Positions 54,080 to 61,898 of a stretch of DNA of 64,000 bases are shown in pieces (the stretch's first letter is position 1; every line of letters starts with the position of its first letter). The notes under the pieces are model-generated. The model was not told where the DNA came from, did not search any database, and saw nothing but the letters and a program-made list of their open reading frames with translations. The translations under genes were made by a program, and so were the position numbers. The stretch comes from Streptomyces spinosisporus (GTDB taxonomy: Bacteria; Actinomycetota; Actinomycetes; Streptomycetales; Streptomycetaceae), in assembly GCF_022698145.1 (NCBI RefSeq), contig NZ_JALDAX010000011.1, forward strand, positions 1 to 64,000, given 5' to 3'.

Positions 54080-54144
54080 TTCGTATCGACGGTAACACAG
54101 GTTCGTAGCGTTGGTACACCCCGATTCGTATCGCCGCTACGAAT
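54080..54144. promoter_or_regulatory. Three TTCGTA-type operator sites between SDR and tetR genes
   Basis: TTCGTA recurs at 54080, 54102 and 54125, about 22-23 bp (two helical turns) apart. The rightmost is a near-perfect palindrome, ATTCGTA N7 TACGAAT (54124-54144). The region covers both divergent promoters, so the TetR protein could repress itself and the reductases. Confidence 0.65.
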
Positions 54145-54160
54145 GGCGTACCGTGGACCC

Positions 54161-54853
54161 ATGGATGCGAGGGAAAAGATCCTGGAGGCGGCCACGAACC
54201 TGCTGGCCAAGGCGTCGGCCGCGGATGTCTCGACGCGCGCGGTGTGCGAGGCGGCCGGGGTGGGGGCGCCGATGCTCTACCGGCTCTTCGGCGACAAGGC
54301 GGGCCTGCTGGCCGCCGTGGTCGACCGGGGCTTCGAGGAGTACCTCGCGTCCAAGCGGGCGGCCAGGCCCAGCGACGACCCGGTCGCCGACCTCAGAAGC
54401 GGCTGGGACAACCACATGCGCTTCGCGCTGGAGCACCCCCATCACTACCGCCTGATGCACTCGCCCGAGCTGACGGTCCCGCCCGCGGCGGCCCAGGAGG
54501 CACACGCGCTGCTGCACGGGATTCTCGAACGCTGCGCCGCCGCAGGGCGGTTGACCGTTCCGCCGGCGCTCGCGACGCAGATGATCATGTCCGCCAACGT
54601 CGGAGCGGCCCTGTCGATGCTGACCCGGCCGGAGCAGTATCCGGACCCGCAGTTCTCCGAGCGGCTGCGCGACGCCGTACTGGACTCGCTGACCCGTCCG
54701 GCCGATACCGCGGAGCCGAGCGGGCCCGACAACGCCGTCCCGGTGGCCGCCGCGACGCTCGCCGCCCGGCTGCGGGCCGAGCAGGCCCCGAGGTTCACGG
54801 CGGCCGAGTCCGCGCTGCTGGAGCAGTGGCTGGACAAGCTGTCCGCCGACTGA
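54161..54853 (+). CDS. TetR-family transcriptional regulator
   Basis: This 230-residue repressor begins MDAREKILEAATNLLAKASA. The helix-turn-helix is STRAVCEAAGVGAPMLYRLF followed by GDKAGLLAAVVDRGFEEYL. The ligand domain is helical (MRFALEHPHHYRLMHSPEL). An ATG at 54143 is also possible, but it lies inside the palindromic operator, so the ATG at 54161 is preferred. It is divergent from two SDR genes and likely controls them. Its stop codon is the first part of a 27-bp tandem array. Confidence 0.9.
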   Translation: MDAREKILEAATNLLAKASAADVSTRAVCEAAGVGAPMLYRLFGDKAGLLAAVVDRGFEEYLASKRAARPSDDPVADLRSGWDNHMRFALEHPHHYRLMHSPELTVPPAAAQEAHALLHGILERCAAAGRLTVPPALATQMIMSANVGAALSMLTRPEQYPDPQFSERLRDAVLDSLTRPADTAEPSGPDNAVPVAAATLAARLRAEQAPRFTAAESALLEQWLDKLSAD

Positions 54854-54981
54854 GCGGTCGCAGTGGGCCGTCACGACTGTGCAGTCGCAGTGGACCGTCA
54901 CGACTGAGCAGTCGCAGTGGGCCGTCACGACTGTGCAGTCGCAGTGGACCGTCACGACTGTGCAGTCGCAGTCGGCCGTCA
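54848..54981. repeat. Five 27-bp tandem repeats between convergent genes
   Basis: GACTG begins units at 54848, 54875, 54902, 54929 and 54956, an exact 27-bp period. Each unit has GACTG-NN-CAGTC symmetry (one arm degenerate in the first) followed by a GCAGTGG[AG]CCGTCAC block. The array runs from the tetR stop codon to the stop of the response-regulator gene on the other strand and fills the whole gap between the convergent genes. Confidence 0.9.
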
Positions 54982-55662
54982 GCAGTTCGCGGGTGCCTGG
55001 GTCCGCACCAGGCCCGACTGATGGGCGAGGACGACGAGTTGGGCGCGGTCACGGACGCCCAGCTCCGTCATCACACGGCGGACCTGTGTACGCACCGAGA
55101 CGGCGCTGACGTCGAGTCGCTCGGCGATCTCCGCGTTGGAGCGGCCCTCCGCGACCCAGGTGACCACCTCGCGGTCGCGGTCCGTGAACGCCGCGAGGTC
55201 CCCGGACGTGATCAGCGGTGTGTCAGGTGCGGGGACGGCCAGGAAGCGGCTGATCAGCGCGCGCGTGGCGAGCGGGGAGAGCAGGGAGTCCCCCGAGGCG
55301 ACCGTCCGGATGCCGTCGAGCAGCACGTCCGCCGTCACGTCCTTGTCCAGGAAGCCGCTCGCCCCCGCCCGCAGCGCCTCGGCCACGCGCGCGTCGATCT
55401 CGCGCGTGGTGAGGATCAGTACGCGCGTGCCCGGCGCGCCGGGGTCGGCGCAGATCTCGGAGGTGGCGGCCACGCCGTCGGTACCGGGCACCCGGATGTC
55501 CATCATCACGACGTCGGGGCGGTGCACGCGCGCGAGGGCGACGGCCTCGCCGCCACAGGTGGCCTCGGCGACCAGCTCCATGTCGTCGCAGGAGTCGAGC
55601 AGAATCCGCAGGGCGGCCCGCACGAGGGCCTGGTCGTCGGCGAGCAGCACGCGGATGGTCAT
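54979..55662 (-). CDS. NarL/LuxR-type response regulator, orphan
   Basis: This 227-residue two-domain regulator has a receiver with acidic pocket LLADDQALVR, phospho-acceptor Asp in VVMMDIRVPGTDG, and Lys in SGFLDKDVTADVLLD. The LuxR-type output domain is DLAAFTDRDREVVTWVAEGR plus NAEIAERLDVSAVSVRTQV. No histidine kinase gene is beside it, so its partner must be elsewhere. The ATG at 55662 has only a weak GAGAAG upstream. The 3' end touches the 27-bp repeat array. Confidence 0.92.
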   Translation of the reverse strand: MTIRVLLADDQALVRAALRILLDSCDDMELVAEATCGGEAVALARVHRPDVVMMDIRVPGTDGVAATSEICADPGAPGTRVLILTTREIDARVAEALRAGASGFLDKDVTADVLLDGIRTVASGDSLLSPLATRALISRFLAVPAPDTPLITSGDLAAFTDRDREVVTWVAEGRSNAEIAERLDVSAVSVRTQVRRVMTELGVRDRAQLVVLAHQSGLVRTQAPANC

Positions 55663-56113
55663 GGTGTCCGTTCTTCTCGTTCCAGGATTCCCGTCCGGAA
55701 TCCATGGTGAGCGATGATCGACAGGAACGTCGGGCGGGAGAGGCCGGTGTGCCGCGCCGCGTGAGTGCCCATCCTCGGGGAAGGTACGGGTCAGACGCGG
55801 GCGGACGGCCGTTCGACCACCCCGTCCGCGGACCGGGTGGGGCGGGTCCTTGCGGGTGAGTGCCGCGTCTCGTCGGCGACGCATGGGCGGCTCGTCCGGC
55901 CGGCGCGTGAGGGTCACCGCGAGCTGTGCAGGTCCGTGCCTGCCGAGCCGTTCGGGCGCGGTGGGCATGCCCCCGCGCGGAGCTGAAGACCGCCCCCGAC
56001 GTGCGGTTGCGTAGGCTTCCGTCGCTGGCACCCGCCGTACCCTCGGCGGACCCGCGACGGTTCGAGGGGCTGACCGTCGCAGGGCTGAACGAAGTCCCGG
56101 TGTGGTGGTGAGC
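55663..56113. other. Divergent intergenic region, no gene recognised
   Basis: This 451-bp region lies between the response regulator and the second tetR gene. Open frames cross it without motifs or ribosome-binding sites. It should hold promoters for both flanking genes, but none could be fixed with confidence. Confidence 0.4.
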
Positions 56114-56782
56114 ATGGCCGGCAGGACGGGACGGACGGAGCGGGCCGGGGCGACCCGGGAGCTGATCCTGACCGCGGCCGAGCGGCTGTTCGCCGAGCGC
56201 GGGGTGAACGCGGTGTCCAACCGCCAGGTCGCCGAGGCCGCCGGCCAGGGCAACAACACTGTCGTCGGCTATCACTTCGGCACCAAGGCCGACCTGGTCC
56301 GGGCGATCGTCCGCCGTCACGCAGGGCACACCGAGGAGATCCGGAGCCGCCTGCTGGCCCGGATCGGTGACTCCTCCGACGTACGGGACTGGGTGGACTG
56401 CCTGGTTCGCCCGCTGCCCGAGCACCTCGGCACCCTGGGCGGTCCCACCTGGTTCGCGCGGTTCTGCGCGCAGTTGATGACCGACCCGGCGCTCCACCAG
56501 ATCATGGTCGAGGAGTCCTTCGCCTCGCCGTCCCTGCAGCAGTGCGTCGACGGACTCAACCGGTGCCTGCCCGATCTGCCGGCCGAAGTCCGCGCGGAAC
56601 GCGGCGAGATGGCCCGCCACCTGATCGTGCACATGCCCGCCGAACGCGAGCGGGCGATCGCCGAGAACCGGGCCACGGCGCGCTCCAACTGGGACGACGC
56701 CGCGACCGGCCTGGCGGACGCGGTCGTCGGCCTGTGGCTGGCACCCGTGACGACCGGAACCCCCACCGCTCGACCCAGGTGA
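56114..56782 (+). CDS. TetR-family transcriptional regulator
   Basis: This 222-residue regulator has the DNA-binding segment LILTAAERLFAERGVNAVSN followed by RQVAEAAGQGNNTVVGYHFG. The latter, with GNNTVVGYHF, is a variant seen in a distinct TetR subgroup. The ligand domain is helical and contains TWFARFCAQLMTDPALHQIM. The start is uncertain: ATG 56114 or GTG at 56102-56108; no strong ribosome-binding site precedes either. It lies 62 bp before a marR gene on the same strand, but a promoter in between suggests separate transcription. The target is unknown. Confidence 0.85.
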   Translation: MAGRTGRTERAGATRELILTAAERLFAERGVNAVSNRQVAEAAGQGNNTVVGYHFGTKADLVRAIVRRHAGHTEEIRSRLLARIGDSSDVRDWVDCLVRPLPEHLGTLGGPTWFARFCAQLMTDPALHQIMVEESFASPSLQQCVDGLNRCLPDLPAEVRAERGEMARHLIVHMPAERERAIAENRATARSNWDDAATGLADAVVGLWLAPVTTGTPTARPR

Positions 56783-56810
56783 CCGGGACCGTAGGGGCGC
56801 GGTCATTTAC

Positions 56811-56844
56811 TTGAGTTACGCAACGATATGGTAAACTGGGCCGT
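56811..56844 (+). promoter_or_regulatory. AT-rich promoter region of a leaderless marR gene
   Basis: An unusually AT-rich stretch contains TTGAGT (56811-56816) and TAAACT (56832-56837), the latter 7 bp before the ATG at 56845. No ribosome-binding site is present, which fits a leaderless transcript. TTTAC/GTAAA flank the region (56806-56835) and may be an operator. The 15-bp spacing of the two boxes is short. Confidence 0.45.
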
Positions 56845-57375
56845 ATGCCCACACCACCGCTCCCCGAACTCCCCGACCCCCCTGCCTCGGACGAGGTCAT
56901 CGAGATCGAGCGGGCGCTCACCCGCATCACGTATCTCAGCACGCGCGCACGGCAGCACGAACGGCGGATGGCGCTGGCCGGCGTGCCGCTGGACCGCGCG
57001 GCCGTGGCGCTGCTGCGCCAGGTGGCCGATTCGGATCCGCTGCGCCCGGGGGAGCTGGCCAACCGGTTGGGTGTGGAGGCCTCCCATGTCACCCGCACCG
57101 TGCAGCAGCTGCAGAGGTCCGGCTATGTCACCCGCGTCCCCGACCCCGACGACCGCCGGGCCCAGCGCATCCAGCTGACCGAGGCCGGTCAGCAGGCCAT
57201 CGCACGCGTCCGGGACGTGGGTGCCCGCGGCATGCAACTCGCGCTGTCCGCATGGACACCGGAGGAGCTTCGGCAGCTGGCCACGCTGTTCCACCGCATG
57301 GTCGACGACTTCCTGTCCTACACCGCCGACGAGGTCACGGAGGAGCAGCCCGTCGCACGGGCCGGTACCACCTGA
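56845..57375 (+). CDS. MarR-family transcriptional regulator
   Basis: This 176-residue winged-helix protein has the reader region PLRPGELANRLGVEASHVTR (residues ~64-83) and the wing VPDPDDRRAQRIQLTEAG, a clear MarR signature. The first 25 residues are Pro-rich and probably flexible. The ATG at 56845 has no ribosome-binding site and sits right behind a -10-like box, so leaderless expression is likely. It converges with an MFS exporter gene 12 bp away and could control it, though the usual layout for that is divergent. Confidence 0.9.
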   Translation: MPTPPLPELPDPPASDEVIEIERALTRITYLSTRARQHERRMALAGVPLDRAAVALLRQVADSDPLRPGELANRLGVEASHVTRTVQQLQRSGYVTRVPDPDDRRAQRIQLTEAGQQAIARVRDVGARGMQLALSAWTPEELRQLATLFHRMVDDFLSYTADEVTEEQPVARAGTT

Positions 57376-57387
57376 CCCCACGCCGCC

Positions 57388-58575
57388 TCACGCCGATGTC
57401 GTGCGCGGGTGCCGTTGCGCGGGCGGCCTTTCGACCGCGGGAGCGGGCTCGCGCAGGCCGCACAGCAGGAGCCGGCCCACGACGGGCAGCGCGATCAGGG
57501 GGAGCAGGGCGGTCCGCAGGGAGGTGGCGTCGGCCAGGGAGCCGAGGACGGGGGCCGCGAGCCCGCCCGCACTCACCGCGAGGCCCAGGGTGACCCCGCT
57601 CGCGGTGCCCGGCCGCCGCGGCAGGAAGTCCTGACCGAGGGTGATGTGGAGGGCGAAGGGGACGTACAGGCCCGCCGAGGTGAGCGCGACGAACGGATAG
57701 ACCGCCGGGCCGGGTACGAGCACGACGCCGGCGACGGCCACCACGCTCAGCGCGTACGACCGGCGGACCACCGCGAGCCGCCCGTACCGGTCGGCGAGCC
57801 GGCCACCGGCCAGCGTGCCCAGCGCACCGCCCGCGTACAGCACGAACAGCGCTGCCGTGCCCGCCGCCTCGCCCCCGCCGGTGCGCTGCCGGACGTAGAG
57901 CGAGACGAAGGCGCTCAGGCCGACGAAGACGACCGAGCGGCACACGATCGCACCCGACAGCCGCAGGAACGACGCCCAGTCGTCGACGCCGGTGGCCACC
58001 GCCGCGCGGGCGACGGCGGAGCGGCGTTGCGGCGAACGCACCGCGGCCCCGCAGAGGACCGCCCCCACCACGGCCGGGACGCCCAGCAGGGGAGAGGCGC
58101 CGAGGCCTCCCGTGGCGACGACGGCCGCCACGAGCGGCGGCGCGAGCGCGAAGCCGATGTTGCCGCCCAGCGAGAACCAGCCCATGGCCGTGTTGCTGCC
58201 GCCCGCAGCGGCTCGGGCCGCCCGGGCCGCCTCGGGGTGGTAGGCGGCGATGCCGATGCCGGACACCGCGACCGCCACGAGCGTCAGCGCGTACGAGCCC
58301 ACCACGCCGCTCAGGGCCACACCGGCGCCCCCGGTCAGTGCGCTCAGCGGCAGCAGCCACGGCATCGGCCACCGGTCGGTGAGCACCCCGAACACCGGCT
58401 GCACGACCGAGGACAGCAGGGACGCGGCCAGGACGATGCCCGAGGCGGCGGCGTAGGTGTAGGCGCGCTCCGAGACGAAGTACGGCACGAGCGCGGCCAC
58501 CGCCCCCTGGTACACGTCGACACAGACGTGCCCGAGGGACAACAGGGTGATGGGACGGTTGCAAGAAGAGGACAC
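57388..58575 (-). CDS. MFS transporter, fosmidomycin-resistance (Fsr)-like
   Basis: This 395-residue 12-helix exporter opens with ITLLSLGHVCVDVYQGAVAA, the characteristic first helix of Fsr-type proteins, then PVFGVLTDRWPMPWLLPLSA. The second half contains GGRLADRYGRLAVV, a motif A. Members of this group export fosmidomycin and related small molecules in other bacteria; here the substrate is inferred only from family. The chosen start is the GTG at 58575, which has no clear ribosome-binding site. It is divergent from an AraC-type regulator across 53 bp, so the pair is probably a regulated efflux unit. Confidence 0.88.
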   Translation of the reverse strand: MSSSCNRPITLLSLGHVCVDVYQGAVAALVPYFVSERAYTYAAASGIVLAASLLSSVVQPVFGVLTDRWPMPWLLPLSALTGGAGVALSGVVGSYALTLVAVAVSGIGIAAYHPEAARAARAAAGGSNTAMGWFSLGGNIGFALAPPLVAAVVATGGLGASPLLGVPAVVGAVLCGAAVRSPQRRSAVARAAVATGVDDWASFLRLSGAIVCRSVVFVGLSAFVSLYVRQRTGGGEAAGTAALFVLYAGGALGTLAGGRLADRYGRLAVVRRSYALSVVAVAGVVLVPGPAVYPFVALTSAGLYVPFALHITLGQDFLPRRPGTASGVTLGLAVSAGGLAAPVLGSLADATSLRTALLPLIALPVVGRLLLCGLREPAPAVERPPAQRHPRTTSA

Positions 58576-58628
58576 TCTGCGATCGTCGCGGCCGGACGTA
58601 TGGCCCGCTTCCGGTAATCTGCCTGGTT

Positions 58629-59420
58629 GTGTCGAACATCCGCCACACGCCGAAGGCGCCCACCTCGGCCAGAAGCCTGGCCGCCGGCGAAGGCATCGAC
58701 GCACACCGGCACGACGAGCACCAGATCGTCTACGCCGGCTCCGGAGTGCTGGAAGTGACCACCGACGCGGGCACCTGGTTCGCGCCGGGCACCCGCGCCA
58801 TCTGGGTCCCCGCGGGTACCGTGCACGCCCACCGCGCCCACGGCCATCTGGAACTGCACCTCGTGGGCCTGCCCGCCGCCGACAACCCGCTCGGTCTCGG
58901 CGCCCCCGCCGTCCTCGCCGTCAGCCCCCTGCTGCGCGAACTGATCATCGCCTACACCCACGACCCCGACGACCACACCCCCGAACGCCGCCGACTGCTC
59001 GCCGTGCTGCGTGACCGACTGCGCGTCTCGCCCCAGCAGCCGTTGCGCCTGCCCACCCCCACGGACCCGCGCCTCGCCGCCGTCTGCGCGATGGTTCACG
59101 CCGAACCGGCCGAGCAGCGCACCCTCGCCGCCCTCGGCGCCGCGACCGGGGCCGCAGAACGCACCCTCAGCCGCCTCTTCCGCAGCGAGTTCGGCATGAC
59201 CTTCCCGCAGTGGCGCACCCAATCCCGCCTCTACCACGCCCTGCGCATGCTGGCCGGCGACATCCCCGTCACCACCGTCGCCCACCGGTGCGGCTGGGCC
59301 TCCGCCAGCGCCTTCATCGACGTCTTCCGGCGATCGCTCGGCTACACACCGGGCACCCACAACCGCCGGACCCGAACCGGTGCGGACACCGGCGTCACCC
59401 CCCTCTCTACCCTCCGGTAA
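58629..59420 (+). CDS. AraC-family transcriptional regulator with N-terminal cupin
   Basis: This 263-residue regulator has a cupin sensor (IDAHRHDEHQIVYAGSGVLE, then APGTRAIWVPAGTVHAHRAH). Two helix-turn-helix units at the C terminus include GAATGAAERTLSRLFRSEFG followed by VAHRCGWASASAFIDVFRRS and LGYTPG. The start GTG at 58629 lies 8 bp after a TAATCT -10 box (58615-58620), so the mRNA is probably leaderless. It is divergent from the Fsr-like MFS gene, which it likely controls. The effector is unknown; the cupin histidines suggest a metal-bound or small hydrophobic ligand. Confidence 0.92.
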   Translation: MSNIRHTPKAPTSARSLAAGEGIDAHRHDEHQIVYAGSGVLEVTTDAGTWFAPGTRAIWVPAGTVHAHRAHGHLELHLVGLPAADNPLGLGAPAVLAVSPLLRELIIAYTHDPDDHTPERRRLLAVLRDRLRVSPQQPLRLPTPTDPRLAAVCAMVHAEPAEQRTLAALGAATGAAERTLSRLFRSEFGMTFPQWRTQSRLYHALRMLAGDIPVTTVAHRCGWASASAFIDVFRRSLGYTPGTHNRRTRTGADTGVTPLSTLR

Positions 59421-59451
59421 CATCGCTCGCCAGGTCATCGGAGGAGGAACC

Positions 59452-59832
59452 GTGTCACGGTCCGAACGCTCGCCCCTGCTGCTCGCCGGCCTGCTGGCCG
59501 CCGCGGGCGTCACCCACTTCGCCCAGCCACGTCAGTACGACGCGATCATCCCGGGCGCGCTGCCGGGCGACCCCAGGACATGGACCTACGCGAGCGGCGC
59601 CGTCGAACTCGCCCTCGCCGCCGGGGTCGCGCTGCCGCGCACGCGCAAGGTCGCCGCTCTCGCCACGGCCGCCTTCTTCGTCGGCGTGTTCCCCGCCAAC
59701 GTCAAGATGGCCGTCGACTGGCGCGACCGGCCCGCGCGCCAGAAGGCCGCGGCCATGGGACGGCTGCCGTTGCAGCTGCCCCTGGTCCTGTGGGCCCGCA
59801 GCGTCGCGAAGAACGGGGAGGGGCGGGCATGA
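59452..59832 (+). CDS. DoxX-like small membrane protein
   Basis: This 126-residue protein with about four hydrophobic helices begins VSRSERSPLLLAGLLAAAGV and includes THFAQPRQYDAIIP, a motif of the DoxX/MauE-like family. ELALAAGVALPRTRKVAALA and AAFFVGVFPANVKMAVDWRD form the later helices. Family members are quinone- or thiol-linked membrane proteins of unclear function. GGAGGAGG precedes the GTG. The stop overlaps the next start (ATGA), so it is coupled to the peroxiredoxin gene, which suggests a shared redox role. Confidence 0.85.
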   Translation: MSRSERSPLLLAGLLAAAGVTHFAQPRQYDAIIPGALPGDPRTWTYASGAVELALAAGVALPRTRKVAALATAAFFVGVFPANVKMAVDWRDRPARQKAAAMGRLPLQLPLVLWARSVAKNGEGRA

Positions 59833-60296
59833 GCCGTCAGGTGAACGTCGGCGACAGGCTCGACGACTTCGAGCTGCCGGACGAGACCGGCACCCCGCGC
59901 AAGCTGTCCGAGCTGCTGGCCGACGGGCCGGTCGTGCTCTTCTTCTACCCCGCCGCGCTGAGCTCCGGATGCACCGCGGAGGCCTGCCACTTCCGGGACC
60001 TGGCCGCCGAGTTCGCGGCCGTCGGCGCCCGGCCCGTGGGCATCAGCGGCGACACCGTGGACAAGCAGCAGGAGTTCACCGGCCGCCACAACCTCGGCAT
60101 GCCGCTGCTGTCCGACACCGACGGCACGATCCGCGAACGGTTCGGCGTGAAGCGCGGATTCAGCCTCGCGCCGACCAAGCGGGTCACCTTCGTGATCGCC
60201 CAGGACCGCACGGTCCTCGAGATCGTCAGCAGCGAACTGCGCATGAACACCCACGCCGACCGGGCCCTCTCCGCCCTGCGCGCACAGCAGAAGTGA
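59829..60296 (+). CDS. Peroxiredoxin, BCP/PrxQ type
   Basis: This 155-residue thioredoxin-fold peroxidase reduces hydroperoxides. The active site FYPAALSSGCTAEACHFRD has peroxidatic Cys48 and, five residues on, Cys53. That spacing is found in BCP proteins that form an intramolecular disulfide. The usual Pro-Gly before the first Cys is replaced by Ser-Ser-Gly. There is no signal peptide. It is translationally coupled (ATGA) to the DoxX-like membrane protein, so the pair may transfer electrons or protect the membrane. Confidence 0.92.
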   Translation: MSRQVNVGDRLDDFELPDETGTPRKLSELLADGPVVLFFYPAALSSGCTAEACHFRDLAAEFAAVGARPVGISGDTVDKQQEFTGRHNLGMPLLSDTDGTIRERFGVKRGFSLAPTKRVTFVIAQDRTVLEIVSSELRMNTHADRALSALRAQQK

Positions 60297-60321
60297 CGGC
60301 TTCACGCCGGGGAGCGCAGGC

Positions 60322-60933
60322 TCACTGTTCCCCGGCGTCCGCGGCCACCTGGGCGAGGGTACGGCCGCTGGTCACCGAGCGGGCCCGGCGCGAGTCCGGG
60401 GTGCCGTGACCGTCCGGCCTCGCGCCGCCGGCCCTGAACAGCAGCCAGGCCTCCCTGCCCTTGTCCTGCTCACCGCGGAAGCGGGTCAGGGAGTACTCGC
60501 CGTGCAGCTTCGAGCCCCTGAGCCGGAAGCGTGCGTGCCCGTGTTCCAGGGACTCCTCGAAGCCGACGGAGCGCCCCTTGCGGTCGTGGCTCAGCGGCTC
60601 GTAGACGCCGTGGTCCCACACGATCACCGTGCCACCGCCGTACTCGCCCTCGGGAATCACACCCTCGAACTCCTCGTACTCCAGCGGATGGTCCTCCGTG
60701 GGAAGGGCGAGCCGTTTGTCGTGCGGGTCGTCGGAGGGGCCCTTGGGCACAAACCACGACTTCAGTACGTCGCCGACCTGCAGCCGGAAGTCGAAGTGCA
60801 GGGTGCCGGCGTCATGGATCTGCACGACGAACCGGGGCTCGGCGCCCCCGTCGGACGCCTGCCCCCGCGGTTCGCCGGTCCGTCCGAAGTCGCGCTTGCG
60901 GTGGTAGTCCCGCAGCCTGTTCCGCTCGGCCAC
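60322..60933 (-). CDS. Stand-alone LigD-like DNA 3'-phosphoesterase
   Basis: This 203-residue protein corresponds to the phosphoesterase domain of bacterial LigD, which trims 3' phosphates and ribonucleotides at DNA ends. It has the conserved FVVQIHDAGTLHFDFRLQVG (normally QxHxA..LHxDxR), VLKSWFVPKGPS, and EGEYGGGTVIVWDHG. The metal-binding His and Asp of HxxxxLHFDFR are present. The GTG at 60933 follows AAGGAG; the upstream frame is not needed. It is separate from the ligase at 51281, so the LigD functions are split in this region. A Ku gene is not seen. Confidence 0.9.
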   Translation of the reverse strand: MAERNRLRDYHRKRDFGRTGEPRGQASDGGAEPRFVVQIHDAGTLHFDFRLQVGDVLKSWFVPKGPSDDPHDKRLALPTEDHPLEYEEFEGVIPEGEYGGGTVIVWDHGVYEPLSHDRKGRSVGFEESLEHGHARFRLRGSKLHGEYSLTRFRGEQDKGREAWLLFRAGGARPDGHGTPDSRRARSVTSGRTLAQVAADAGEQ

Positions 60934-60989
60934 CTCCGGCTCCTTCCGTGAACCCCGTGCCGTGGGCGGCCGAGCACCCACCCGGCGTC

Positions 60990-61820
60990 TCAGAACTCCT
61001 CGTGCACCTCCGGGTCCCCGCCGATGCGCCGGTGGGACCGGTCGGCGACCGCGTCGAGCTGGGAGGGGTCCAGTTCGAAGCCGAAGACGTCGAGGTTCTG
61101 CCGTTGGCGCTCGGGATCGGAGGACTTGGGGATGGGGACCGCGCCCAGCTGGGTGTGCCAGCGCAGGACGACCTGCCCGGGTGTGACGCCGAGGGACTCG
61201 GCGACGGCGACGAGGGCGGGGTCCTTCAGCAGGCTGCTGCCGCGCCCGAGGGGGCTCCAGCTCTCCGTGAGGATGCCCTTGGCGGTGTGGAAGGCGCGCA
61301 GCTCGGGCTGCGGGAACAGGGGGTGCAGCTCGATCTGGTTGACGGACGGCAGCACCCCGGTCTCCTTCTCCAGCCGCTCGATGTGCTCGGCGGTGAAGTT
61401 GGAGACGCCGATGGAGCGGACCAGGCCGTCCTCCCGCAGCTTGATCATGGCCCGCCAGGAGTCGACGTACTTGTCGACGCGGGGGAGCGGCCAGTGGATC
61501 AGATACAGGTCGACGTACTCCACACCGAGCCGGCGGCGGGACTCCTCGAAGGAGGCGAGGGTCTCCTCGTAGCCGTGGTGCCGGCCCGGGAGCTTCGTCG
61601 TCAGCACGATCTCCTCGCGGGGGACACCGCTGCGGGCGACACCCCGGCCCACGCCGGACTCGTTGCGGTAGTTGGTGGCCGTGTCGACCAGACGGTAGCC
61701 CGCCTGCAGGGCCTCGGACACGGCGCTCTCCGCCTCCTCGTCCCCCATGGGCCAGGTGCCCAGGCCGAGGGAGGGGAGCGTCGTGCCGTCGTTGAGCTGG
61801 TGTGCCGGGATGCTGATCAC
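60990..61820 (-). CDS. Aldo/keto reductase
   Basis: This 276-residue NADPH-dependent carbonyl reductase has Asp and Tyr in YRLVDTATNYRNESGVG, Lys in VLTTKLPGRHHGYE and His in LYLIHWPLP, giving a complete catalytic tetrad. GVSNFTAEHIERL and the cofactor loop PIPKSSDPERQRQNLDVF complete the family pattern. It is of the 2,5-diketo-D-gluconate reductase type, though the substrate is not fixed. The GTG at 61820 has AAGG upstream. It is divergent from the LacI regulator across 78 bp. Confidence 0.93.
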   Translation of the reverse strand: MISIPAHQLNDGTTLPSLGLGTWPMGDEEAESAVSEALQAGYRLVDTATNYRNESGVGRGVARSGVPREEIVLTTKLPGRHHGYEETLASFEESRRRLGVEYVDLYLIHWPLPRVDKYVDSWRAMIKLREDGLVRSIGVSNFTAEHIERLEKETGVLPSVNQIELHPLFPQPELRAFHTAKGILTESWSPLGRGSSLLKDPALVAVAESLGVTPGQVVLRWHTQLGAVPIPKSSDPERQRQNLDVFGFELDPSQLDAVADRSHRRIGGDPEVHEEF

Positions 61821-61898
61821 CGTGGGACCTTTCCTCGACTGTGCCGTGCCCCCAGCCTCACGGATAGGGTGAGCAGTGATCAACCGGGCGGGTGGGGA

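Noticed and set aside
55663..56113. Small gene in the response regulator/tetR intergenic region
   Set aside because: Open frames exist on both strands, but none has a ribosome-binding site, recognisable motif or convincing composition.
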